Source: DAIPKP01 sp964545875 (GTDB taxonomy: Bacteria; Synergistota; Synergistia; Synergistales; Aminiphilaceae). Taken from it: DNA of 64,000 nt. The notes beneath the pieces were generated by a model. The model was given only the letters and a program-made list of their open reading frames with translations, had not been told where the DNA came from and did no database searches. Of the stretch, positions 1-5,721 are shown in pieces; within the stretch, counting starts at the first letter, position 1; every line of letters begins with the position of its first letter. Both the position numbers and the translations under genes were made by a program. The stretch is from assembly GCA_964545875.1 (NCBI GenBank), contig CAZJHH010000002.1:1-64000 (forward strand), read 5' to 3'.

Positions 1-186
1 TATTCCGGTGGCGTGGGAAATGGCGTTGAGGGTGTCAATATTGATGGATTGCAGGCTTCCTTTTTCGAGCCAGGAAACACTCGTTTTTGCCATATCCAAT
101 TTTTCAGCCAGCTCCTTTTGCAGCATCCCGGCGGCCTTCCGGGCCTCTCTGATGTTTTGGCCTATCTCCTTCATATTCAGTTCCAT
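1..186 (-). CDS. Cro/CI-type HTH repressor (partial, cut by window edge)
   Basis: The minus strand reads 62 codons from an ATG at 186 out of the window. The start is preceded by an AAGGAAG ribosome binding site. The visible part is a complete HTH_3 fold: an IGQNIREARKAAG first helix, then QKELAEKLDMAKTSVSWLEKGS as the helix-turn-helix. It is transcribed divergently from the gene at 353, and three copies of one 11-bp sequence lie between the two. That layout is typical of a phage or ICE lysogeny repressor controlling itself and the opposing promoter. The C-terminal part, including any protease-sensitive domain, is not visible. Confidence 0.85.
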   Translation of the reverse strand, partial: MELNMKEIGQNIREARKAAGMLQKELAEKLDMAKTSVSWLEKGSLQSINIDTLNAISHATGI

Positions 187-208
187 TTATGGACACTTCC
201 TTTCGAAG

Positions 209-310
209 CAATATTTTTGTTTTCTCTGTATGTTAGAATACCTTGAATTGCTTTTTTTAGCAAATAAAACAAAAATATTGGTTCAGCTTCTTGACAATCC
301 AAAAATATTG
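209..310. promoter_or_regulatory. Three operator copies between divergent promoters
   Basis: The 11-mer CAAAAATATTG occurs at 270-280 and 300-310, and inverted (CAATATTTTTG) at 209-219. The 300-310 copy sits inside the spacer of the rightward promoter, and the 209-219 copy lies just downstream of the repressor promoter's -10. The sites are plausible targets of the adjacent HTH repressor; that assignment is inference. Confidence 0.7.
235..263 (-). promoter_or_regulatory. Promoter of the repressor gene
   Basis: On the minus strand a TTGCTA -35 (258-263) and a TATTCT -10 (235-240) are separated by exactly 17 bases and lie about 50 bases upstream of the repressor start. Confidence 0.6.
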
Positions 311-319
311 GATTATGGT
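291..319 (+). promoter_or_regulatory. Rightward early promoter with embedded operator
   Basis: A perfect TTGACA -35 (291-296) is followed after 17 bases by TATGGT (314-319). The spacer contains the 300-310 operator copy, so a bound repressor would occlude RNA polymerase. Confidence 0.7.
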
Positions 320-352
320 ATATCCATGCCAACAGGAGAGGAGCAATCCAAG

Positions 353-706
353 ATGGAACTGGTACTCAAGGTCACGGAGCAGGACATAGCCCAGCACAAC
401 GCCACCGAGCAGGATTTTCAGGAAATCCTCCGGGAGAACTTCGAGAACCTTTCCTCTTGGCTCTCCGAAGCGGCAGAGCAGATTCTTACCCAGGACATTC
501 ACGAGGTGGAGCCCTTCACCTTCGAGCCCCCGAAGCACGCAGGATCAACCCTCTTCGAGGCGGGGCTCTCCCTGGGGGGAATCCTTGAGGGGCTCCGGGA
601 TGAGTGGCCCGCAGGGTACGAGGCGGCTCTCGGAGCCATCGCCAGCGGTGAGGTTCTCTGGAGAATGGAGGGGTACTTTTGGGATATCGTTCAAGGGGGG
701 ATGTAG
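353..706 (+). CDS. Unrecognised 117-residue protein of the element
   Basis: An ATG at 353 follows an AGGAGAGG ribosome binding site, and a longer in-frame extension upstream runs through the operator region and is rejected. The protein is acidic, starts MELVLKVTEQDIAQHNATEQ and has a Gly-rich hydrophobic stretch (LFEAGLSLGGILEGL) near residue 80. I do not recognise the family. As the first gene under the repressor-controlled promoter it occupies the position of an early gene of the element. Confidence 0.6.
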   Translation: MELVLKVTEQDIAQHNATEQDFQEILRENFENLSSWLSEAAEQILTQDIHEVEPFTFEPPKHAGSTLFEAGLSLGGILEGLRDEWPAGYEAALGAIASGEVLWRMEGYFWDIVQGGM

Positions 707-735
707 GGAGGTGACGAAAGGACGACATAGGAGTT

Positions 736-753
736 CTCCGCAAAATTGCGGAG
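736..753. repeat. Perfect 8-bp-arm palindrome, AAAATT family copy 1
   Basis: CTCCGCAAAATTGCGGAG has eight-base arms around a two-base centre. It is the first of a family of AAAATT/AATTTT-centred palindromes in this element; the others lie at 1974-2182. It sits in the leader of the gene starting at 825 and has no T-tract, so it is not a standard terminator. Confidence 0.7.
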
Positions 754-824
754 ATTAAAGGAAGGGAGCCCCCACCACGAAAGAGAGGACTCCCAACAAA
801 CCCAGACCTAGGAGGTCATAAGTC

Positions 825-1058
825 ATGAGGCAGAATACCACAAAATACGCAGTTTCACCAGAAGCGCACGACGTTCTTTCCGAAATCCATATCCTTTTGA
901 TTCATGCGAGAGAGGCCAGGGACTACGCAGACGTGGAGAATGACCGAAGGAAGCGCCTAGCCTTCGATGGAATGTCACACACCTTCTTGATTACCGCAGA
1001 AAAACAGATGGAGGCCTTCATGGACCGGACACGCAGAGCCAAGGAGGAGGCAGAATAA
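825..1058 (+). CDS. Small unrecognised protein of the element (77 aa)
   Basis: The ATG at 825 has a strong AGGAGGT ribosome binding site at 810-816. The product is mostly charged and helical (HAREARDYADVENDRRKRLAF) and ends in a Lys/Glu-rich tail. No domain is recognised. It heads a run of tiny genes whose stops and starts overlap, which suggests translational coupling. Confidence 0.55.
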   Translation: MRQNTTKYAVSPEAHDVLSEIHILLIHAREARDYADVENDRRKRLAFDGMSHTFLITAEKQMEAFMDRTRRAKEEAE

Positions 1059-1162
1059 TGGTTTTCCTCTTCTGCACCTTCACCCTTCTGGCAATCGGCA
1101 CAGGTTGGGTTGCTCACGCAGAATGGTGTCAGCTCATAGCAGAGAAAGAGGCCCGGAGATGA
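1058..1162 (+). CDS. Putative 34-residue single-span membrane peptide
   Basis: The ATG overlaps the upstream stop codon by one base (TAATG). The peptide begins with a hydrophobic segment, MVFLFCTFTLLAIGTGWVA, followed by a short charged tail ending EKEARR. That is the shape of a small inner-membrane protein. No family is recognised; support rests on the coupled start and the membrane-span pattern. Confidence 0.35.
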   Translation: MVFLFCTFTLLAIGTGWVAHAEWCQLIAEKEARR

Positions 1163-1251
1163 CCATCCGCAGGGCTTGCCAGCTACAGCGCAGCATCACG
1201 GGGGGCGTCCTCTTCTGGCTCTTCCTTCGAGCCCGAAAGAAGGCCCGGTAA
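1159..1251 (+). CDS. Putative 30-residue basic membrane peptide
   Basis: The start overlaps the previous stop as ATGA. The peptide has basic ends (MTIRRACQLQR and RARKKAR) around a hydrophobic centre (GGVLFWLFL). It could equally be a chance reading frame; only the coupled overlap supports it. Confidence 0.25.
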   Translation: MTIRRACQLQRSITGGVLFWLFLRARKKAR

Positions 1252-1314
1252 TGAGGCTTCCCCCTTCCTTGAGGAGGGGAAATTTCGCTATCCGAGAGGA
1301 AAGGAGACCACACC

Positions 1315-1617
1315 ATGAACACCATGCAGAGAGCGCACCAGTACGCCAGAGACCACCGGAGCGAGTTCGACACGTACAAGGAAGCCTTGCGTCAGGGATT
1401 GAAGCTTGCTCATCAGGAGGCCCGGAGAGCCAGGGAGAAGCCCCAGGTCAAGCATGAACTCCTCGAAGCGCTCGACACGCCAGAGACGCGAGCCGCCGCT
1501 ATCATCCGCGAGGGTGTGGAGAAATACCGGGCCCGGATTCCTCTTTTATGCCGGGACTGGAAAGCGGACGATTACAACGGCAGGAGAGACTTTTGCAGAT
1601 ATCAGGTTATCCGGTAG
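1315..1617 (+). CDS. Unrecognised 100-residue protein of the element
   Basis: The ATG at 1315 follows a GGAAAGGAGA ribosome binding site. The protein is hydrophilic and rich in Arg, Glu and Ala, and probably helical over residues 15-80. No domain is recognised. It is the last gene before a non-coding stretch of about 650 bases. Confidence 0.5.
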   Translation: MNTMQRAHQYARDHRSEFDTYKEALRQGLKLAHQEARRAREKPQVKHELLEALDTPETRAAAIIREGVEKYRARIPLLCRDWKADDYNGRRDFCRYQVIR

Positions 1618-1628
1618 GCTCCCCGAGG

Positions 1629-1646
1629 CGTAACGCGTTACGTAAC
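1629..1646. repeat. Overlapping perfect palindromes
   Basis: CGTAACGCGTTACG (1629-1642) is its own reverse complement and overlaps a second perfect palindrome, GTTACGTAAC (1637-1646). The cluster lies just after the last small gene, which would suit a protein-binding or recombination site. Confidence 0.6.
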
Positions 1647-1973
1647 CGCTACGTACACATCTCGTAGCCGTCTACATTGTCCGGGGGGACAGGGGGCGGA
1701 CAGGTGGGGGACGACCCGTTTTGTCATTTATTGACAGAACGGTCAGCTCCATATTCCCGCGAAAGGGAGAACTCACCATCAGAACCCCCACCAGCCAAAA
1801 AACCAGCCCGATACAGCCACGCAGAGCCCCGTTCTTTTGGCTGGAGGTGTAAGTTATCCCCTTTTGGCCCGGATTGCAGTACAGCGGCTCTCAGGGGCCT
1901 TAGCGTTGAAATGTGTTGAACGGCGGGGGTTTCAGGTGGTTCGAAGGGGAGAATCAGCCAAAAAAGAGAGCGT

Positions 1974-2182
1974 TCCCCAATTTTGGGGAGTGGAAAAAGG
2001 ACTGCGCATATTCCCGTTGACGGAAATACGATCTCTCCAATTTTGGCGAGATCTCACGGCCCAGAATTGGACTACGAAAAAGGACTCCTGAAAATTCAGG
2101 AGCGAAAAAGAGGACTGCGCAAAATTGCGCTATCCTCACGGCCGAAAATACGTCTGCGAAAATACGTCTGCGCAAAATTGCG
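1974..2182. repeat. Array of palindromes with an AAAATT/AATTTT core
   Basis: Palindromes lie at 1974-1989 (TCCCCAATTTTGGGGA), 2033-2050 (CTCTCCAATTTTGGCGAG, one mismatched pair), 2085-2102 (CTCCTGAAAATTCAGGAG), 2117-2130 (GCGCAAAATTGCGC) and 2171-2182 (CGCAAAATTGCG). Several follow GGACT, and TCACGGCC recurs between them. The arms vary while remaining complementary and the central six bases stay AAAATT or AATTTT, so the units share a structure rather than being exact copies. Confidence 0.65.
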
Positions 2183-2189
2183 GAGACGC

Positions 2190-2216
2190 AAAAAGCCCCC
2201 GGAGCAATCCGAGGGC
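2190..2216 (-). terminator. Intrinsic terminator of the integrase gene
   Basis: On the minus strand a GCCC-TCGGA / TCCGG-GGGC hairpin is followed by TTTTT. It lies about 60 bases downstream of the integrase stop codon. Confidence 0.6.
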
Positions 2217-2273
2217 GGAAAATTCCCTTCTTTCGTGGGGCGAACTATGCAATCCTTCGAACCCCGAGGCAGA

Positions 2274-3206
2274 TCATGATTGCACCTTCCGGAGCCGGCT
2301 TTTCTTCGGGAACATATTTGATATGGGGCTTGCTTGAAGGTGCTGTTCCTGAATATCCCCATGGGCCAGGTGGACATATCTTTTTGTCATGCTCATATCC
2401 GTGTGCCCGAGAATTCTTTGCAGAGCAAACCCATGCCCGCCGTTCCTCAGGAAGAACACCGCAAAGGTGTGCCTCAGGTCATAAGGGCGTATCTTTTCCC
2501 CCAAGGCGACGGAATACTTTTCCATCCGGTCATTCCAAGTATGGCGGTTCATGGGCATTCCTTCGTAGGTGGGAAAAAGAAAACGGCAGTTCTTCGGGCG
2601 AAATTCCCCAAGTTTTTGCAGGGCCTGTACCGTGGCATGAGCCAAGGGAAGAGTTCGGGAAACTCCGGTTTTGGCGTTGTCGCTCTTGATGTGCAGTTCC
2701 ATGGATACGGGGTGGAAATCTTCCGAGGCAAGCCGAAACGCTTCGGAAGGACGAATACCGGAATCCAGGGTGGTCAAGAGAATCGCATAATCCCGCAATC
2801 CCACAAAGGTGCTCTGGTCAGGGAGTGCGAGCAACCTTTTTATGGTGTCTTCGGAGATGACGACGATCCTCCCAGGGTCTCTTTTTTTGCGTAGATTGTC
2901 GATGGGGTTCTTACAAAGGAGCCCTTGCAATATGCACCAGTCGAAGAATTGCCGAAGGTAGTTCCTGCGGATATTGTAGGTGGCGGGGGCGATATCTTCC
3001 CCCATGAATTCGTACAAGGCCTTTTCGAGGTTGCTTTCTTCCCAGGCCTCAGGATGACGGCCGAAGAAGCAATGGAGAACGTCGTGATGACCACGTACGG
3101 TGATCGTGCGTAGTCCTTGGGCACGCTTAAACAGTAAGTATTTTTCTTTCGCCTCTTCCAGGGACAGGGTTTCCCCGGTGCGAAATTTGAGAACTGTAGC
3201 GGGCAT
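2274..3206 (-). CDS. int: Tyrosine recombinase / integrase
   Basis: This 310-residue phage-type integrase catalyses site-specific recombination between the element and the host tRNA gene. Residues 10-95 form a core-binding (SAM-like) domain. The catalytic domain has Arg152 (GIRPSEA), a beta-hairpin Lys (NAKTG), Arg245 in PYDLRHTFA, His268 in LGHTDMS and nucleophile Tyr277 (KRYVHL). The usual His of H-x-x-R is Tyr here. The ATG at 3206 is chosen because GGAGGAG lies eight bases upstream; a TTG two codons earlier is the alternative. It reads away from the attachment site 125 bases upstream, the usual arrangement. Confidence 0.93.
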   Translation of the reverse strand: MPATVLKFRTGETLSLEEAKEKYLLFKRAQGLRTITVRGHHDVLHCFFGRHPEAWEESNLEKALYEFMGEDIAPATYNIRRNYLRQFFDWCILQGLLCKNPIDNLRKKRDPGRIVVISEDTIKRLLALPDQSTFVGLRDYAILLTTLDSGIRPSEAFRLASEDFHPVSMELHIKSDNAKTGVSRTLPLAHATVQALQKLGEFRPKNCRFLFPTYEGMPMNRHTWNDRMEKYSVALGEKIRPYDLRHTFAVFFLRNGGHGFALQRILGHTDMSMTKRYVHLAHGDIQEQHLQASPISNMFPKKSRLRKVQS

Positions 3207-3330
3207 GGTCAAAGCTCCTCCTTTGGTTAAACTTGGTGAGTGTTAAATGGGGAGCTTTTTTTCTCTCTTGAATTGGAGTGAAACGCTTGCTAATGCTTGA
3301 TTTTTCGGCTGCGCATGGGGTTTAATTTGA

Positions 3331-3392
3331 CACGCACGTTTGAGGGGCGTGTGGGGTGACCCGTACGAGTTCAAGTCTCGTCCCCGGCACCA
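3331..3392 (+). other. tRNA-Leu(GAG) 3' fragment: attachment site
   Basis: The fragment has an anticodon loop TTGAGGG (3340-3346) and a 3' anticodon stem GCGTG. A long variable arm (GGG TGA CCC) follows, then a T arm ACGAG-TTCAAGT-CTCGT (3365-3381), acceptor strand CCCCGGC and ACCA ending at 3392. The matching 5' acceptor strand (GCCGGGG) and D arm are absent. The long variable arm and GAG anticodon indicate tRNA-Leu. A CACGC at 3331-3335 matches the stem, but four bases separate it from the loop, so crossover probably falls at the anticodon loop. Confidence 0.8.
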
Positions 3393-3401
3393 TAGGAATG
3401 T

Positions 3402-3445
3402 AAGCCGCAGCTAAAGGGTAGAGACCCTTGGGTTGCGGCTTTTTT
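3402..3445 (+). terminator. Terminator after the tRNA fragment
   Basis: An AAGCCGCA / TGCGGCTT stem with an inner AAGGGT / ACCCTT stem runs into TTTTTT. It starts ten bases after the tRNA CCA end, so it probably terminated the tRNA before the element inserted. Confidence 0.8.
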
Positions 3446-3454
3446 CGTGCCTCT

Positions 3455-4663
3455 TTACGGTGAGGAGCTCTTTTCTCCGGAGCTTTTCATGTTTTCCAGA
3501 AGAAGCACAATGTGGAGCAGGTAGAGAAGAGCTCCCCCGTTTGCTGCGAGAATGATGCCTATGAGATATCCCGGGAGAAGCCGAGACAAGAACATGGAGG
3601 TGCCGAAGAGGATGGAAAGCAGGTTCATTCCCGTTTGGGTTGCGTAGAGCCGGAGAAGAATCTTCGGAAGAGGAGATTTTACGGTTTTTCTTGCGCCCAG
3701 AAGGGGAGCCCATAGTTTTATCAGAGTTATGGCGCCCCCCAGAATGTTCAGTCCTCCCACCAGCATTGTCAGGGGTACCACCAGAATTTCCGGAAGTATG
3801 CATGAGGCTATTCCCAAAGCTCCGAAGAGAAACCCGAAAAAAACCATGAGCCACGAACGGGGAAAAGCGCCCAGAGGAGTGTTTCCGAAGGCGAGCATCT
3901 GGATGGCGAAGATGACCATGAGCAATCCCAGTTGGGCGCTTCCCGAAAAGGGGAGCATTCCGAAGCTTACCGGGATAAGGAGCATTCCGAGAAGAATCAT
4001 GAAAAGCCCCGTCAGCAGGAGTACCGCCTGGTCCGGGTCGAGAGCTCCCTTTACTTCGTGTATCTTCCGGGTTTCCGGATAGGATCGGTAGATCTGGTGG
4101 AGGGTGCCCGCAAGGTAAAAAAGGGCTCCTCCGAAGAGAAGGGCTGTCAGCCCCGTCTGAGGAGTGGTAAGGAATTGAGGGTTCCAAAGGAGTACTCCCA
4201 CGAATATTGAGAGAACGTAGACTCCTCCGCATCCGTATATGAGGTGCCGGAAAATGCCGCCGTACTCCATCCAGCTTCGGAGTTTGCTCCGGGAGAAGAG
4301 CATCTGGGCGAGCAGAAAAAATCCTCCTGGAGTGAAACAGAGAAAGAGTGCCCATCGGGGGATCTCTCCGAAGAGTTCCGGAATAAAGCAGGTTACGATG
4401 CCCAAAGATGCTAAAACCGCTCCAGCTGCGAGCAGGGGCTTGGATTTCCCCATGTTGCCGAAGGGAGTTTCTCCAAGAGTCACCATCTGAAGAGCCACGA
4501 TAAAGAGAATCAGGCCGTAGAGCCCCTTTTCGTAGTAGGGGAGTTTGCCTGCGGCCACGGGGAAAAGAAAGATTCCCACCATTGTCATGGTCATGCTTCC
4601 CATGAGCAGCAGTATCACATGCAATGAAAGATCCGCCTGTCGCAGAAGCGTTTCTTTTTTCAT
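3455..4663 (-). CDS. Integral membrane protein with two homologous halves
   Basis: A 402-residue protein made almost entirely of membrane segments, roughly twelve. The halves repeat one pattern: LQMVTLGETPFGNMGKS...LGIVTCFIPE in the first and IQMLAFGNTPLGAFPRS...LGIASCILPE in the second. An internal duplication of a six-helix unit is therefore likely, somewhat like the HdeD/DUF308 proteins, though I cannot assign the family firmly. The ATG at 4663 is preferred over an upstream frame extension with no ribosome binding site, but its own site is weak. Substrate and function are unknown. Confidence 0.75.
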   Translation of the reverse strand: MKKETLLRQADLSLHVILLLMGSMTMTMVGIFLFPVAAGKLPYYEKGLYGLILFIVALQMVTLGETPFGNMGKSKPLLAAGAVLASLGIVTCFIPELFGEIPRWALFLCFTPGGFFLLAQMLFSRSKLRSWMEYGGIFRHLIYGCGGVYVLSIFVGVLLWNPQFLTTPQTGLTALLFGGALFYLAGTLHQIYRSYPETRKIHEVKGALDPDQAVLLLTGLFMILLGMLLIPVSFGMLPFSGSAQLGLLMVIFAIQMLAFGNTPLGAFPRSWLMVFFGFLFGALGIASCILPEILVVPLTMLVGGLNILGGAITLIKLWAPLLGARKTVKSPLPKILLRLYATQTGMNLLSILFGTSMFLSRLLPGYLIGIILAANGGALLYLLHIVLLLENMKSSGEKSSSP

Positions 4664-4780
4664 GGCAACGCTCTTTCTCCCGGAAGGGTTTTGCAGAGAT
4701 ATTTGTTCCTTGGAGCGCAAGGAGATGCTGCTCCGTTTTCAAAAAACCTCGGCTTTGAAAGGCCTCTGTTTCGAAGGCGT

Positions 4781-5596
4781 TTAATAGTAGGTGCCCTTGG
4801 TTCGGTAGTTCTCTCGGCGTTCTTGGGCCATGCCCCGCATGAACTGGTCGAATTCTTCCCGCCGGGTTCGGTAATACGTGGAAATATTCCGGGCCGATTC
4901 GGGAAGGGTTATTATCAGCGAGTTTTGCTCGAGTTCCTGGAAAATGTATTCTATGGCTTCCTGCACGCCTATGGCGTCCGAAGGAGGAGTCATATCTCCG
5001 AAAATGGGGGTCTTGATGTTGCTGGGGCAGATGACGCTAAACCGAAGGCCCTCGGATTCCAGTTCGTAGAACAGGCTTTCCGTCATGGAGATGACGGCGC
5101 TTTTACTGGCCACGTATACTGCCTGATAGGGAATCGGAACCAGCCCCGCCAGGGATGCGGTATTGACGATGTGTCCGAAACCCTGCTCCCGCATAATGGG
5201 AATCGCCGCATAGGTACCGTAGACTACCCCCATGACGTTAAGATCCAGGATCTGTTTCCAGAAGTCGAAGGTCACCTGTTCGGTAGGAAGCGTGGCGCCT
5301 CTGCCGGCGTTATTGAAGACGAAGTCCAGGTGTCCCTCCAGTTCCTTGGCTGCCTGAACGAGCCCTGTAACCTCATCGCTCTTGGTGACATCCGCAAGCA
5401 TGGGAAAGGCTTTACCCGGGTGCATTCGGTTTAGCCGGGCCGCTTCCCTTTCCAGGTTTTCCGCAATGACATCTCCCATAAATACCGCCCGGGCTCCTTC
5501 GGCGAGAAGCCGCTCTGCCAAACCGAGTCCTATTCCCGAGGCCGATCCGGTAATGACTCCGACCTTTTTCTCGAAATATCCGCCATAGCCGCTCAT
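4781..5596 (-). CDS. Short-chain dehydrogenase/reductase (SDR)
   Basis: A 271-residue classical SDR, an NAD(P)-dependent oxidoreductase. The cofactor motif TGSASGIG is near residue 15, NNAG is near residue 92, and the catalytic Ser (NTAS) and YVASK Tyr/Lys pair follow at about 140-160. An Asp (MGDV) ends the second beta strand, which hints at NAD preference. The start at 5596 has AAAGGAG eight bases upstream. The substrate cannot be read from the sequence, and the neighbours do not suggest a pathway. Confidence 0.88.
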   Translation of the reverse strand: MSGYGGYFEKKVGVITGSASGIGLGLAERLLAEGARAVFMGDVIAENLEREAARLNRMHPGKAFPMLADVTKSDEVTGLVQAAKELEGHLDFVFNNAGRGATLPTEQVTFDFWKQILDLNVMGVVYGTYAAIPIMREQGFGHIVNTASLAGLVPIPYQAVYVASKSAVISMTESLFYELESEGLRFSVICPSNIKTPIFGDMTPPSDAIGVQEAIEYIFQELEQNSLIITLPESARNISTYYRTRREEFDQFMRGMAQERRENYRTKGTYY

Positions 5597-5721
5597 GAGA
5601 TACTCCTTTCTCGTTGGAAAAGATATGCCGTACAAAAGACGTGCCCAGCGGAATCACAACATATTTTAAGGAAAAATTCAAGCAAATCTTGCGTTTTTTG
5701 TGTCATTTCTTTTTCCGGCCA

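Larger units (their letters stand above)
1618..2189. other. Non-coding, palindrome-rich region of the element
   Basis: No convincing gene is present: the open frames lack ribosome binding sites and have no protein-like composition. The stretch holds a symmetric cluster at 1629-1646 and the AAAATT/AATTTT palindromes at 1974-2182. Possible roles are an origin, a transfer or recombination accessory site, or a structured RNA; the sequence alone does not decide. Confidence 0.5.
1..3392. mobile_element. Integrase end of an integrated genetic element
   Basis: The segment holds a partial phage-type repressor, an operator region, several very small genes and a tyrosine recombinase, and it stops at a 3' fragment of a tRNA-Leu gene. 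Integrases of this family commonly recombine into the 3' half of tRNA genes. A fragment lacking the 5' half marks the distal junction, so the intact tRNA and the other end should lie to the left of the window. No capsid, tail, conjugation or replication gene is visible here, so prophage versus integrative element cannot be decided. Confidence 0.8.

Noticed and set aside
8..352. Upstream extension of the gene at 353 on the plus strand
   Set aside because: It runs through the repressor gene and operator region, and the ATG at 353 has a good ribosome binding site.
1677..2091. Open frames in the palindrome-rich region
   Set aside because: No ribosome binding sites, and the translations are Pro/Ser/Arg-rich and not protein-like.
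1974..2182. CRISPR array
   Set aside because: The palindromic units are not identical and spacing is irregular, and there are no cas genes.
3411..4742. Long minus-strand frame overlapping the membrane protein
   Set aside because: It is an out-of-frame shadow; the translation is low-complexity Ser/Arg/Gly while the other frame shows regular membrane helices.
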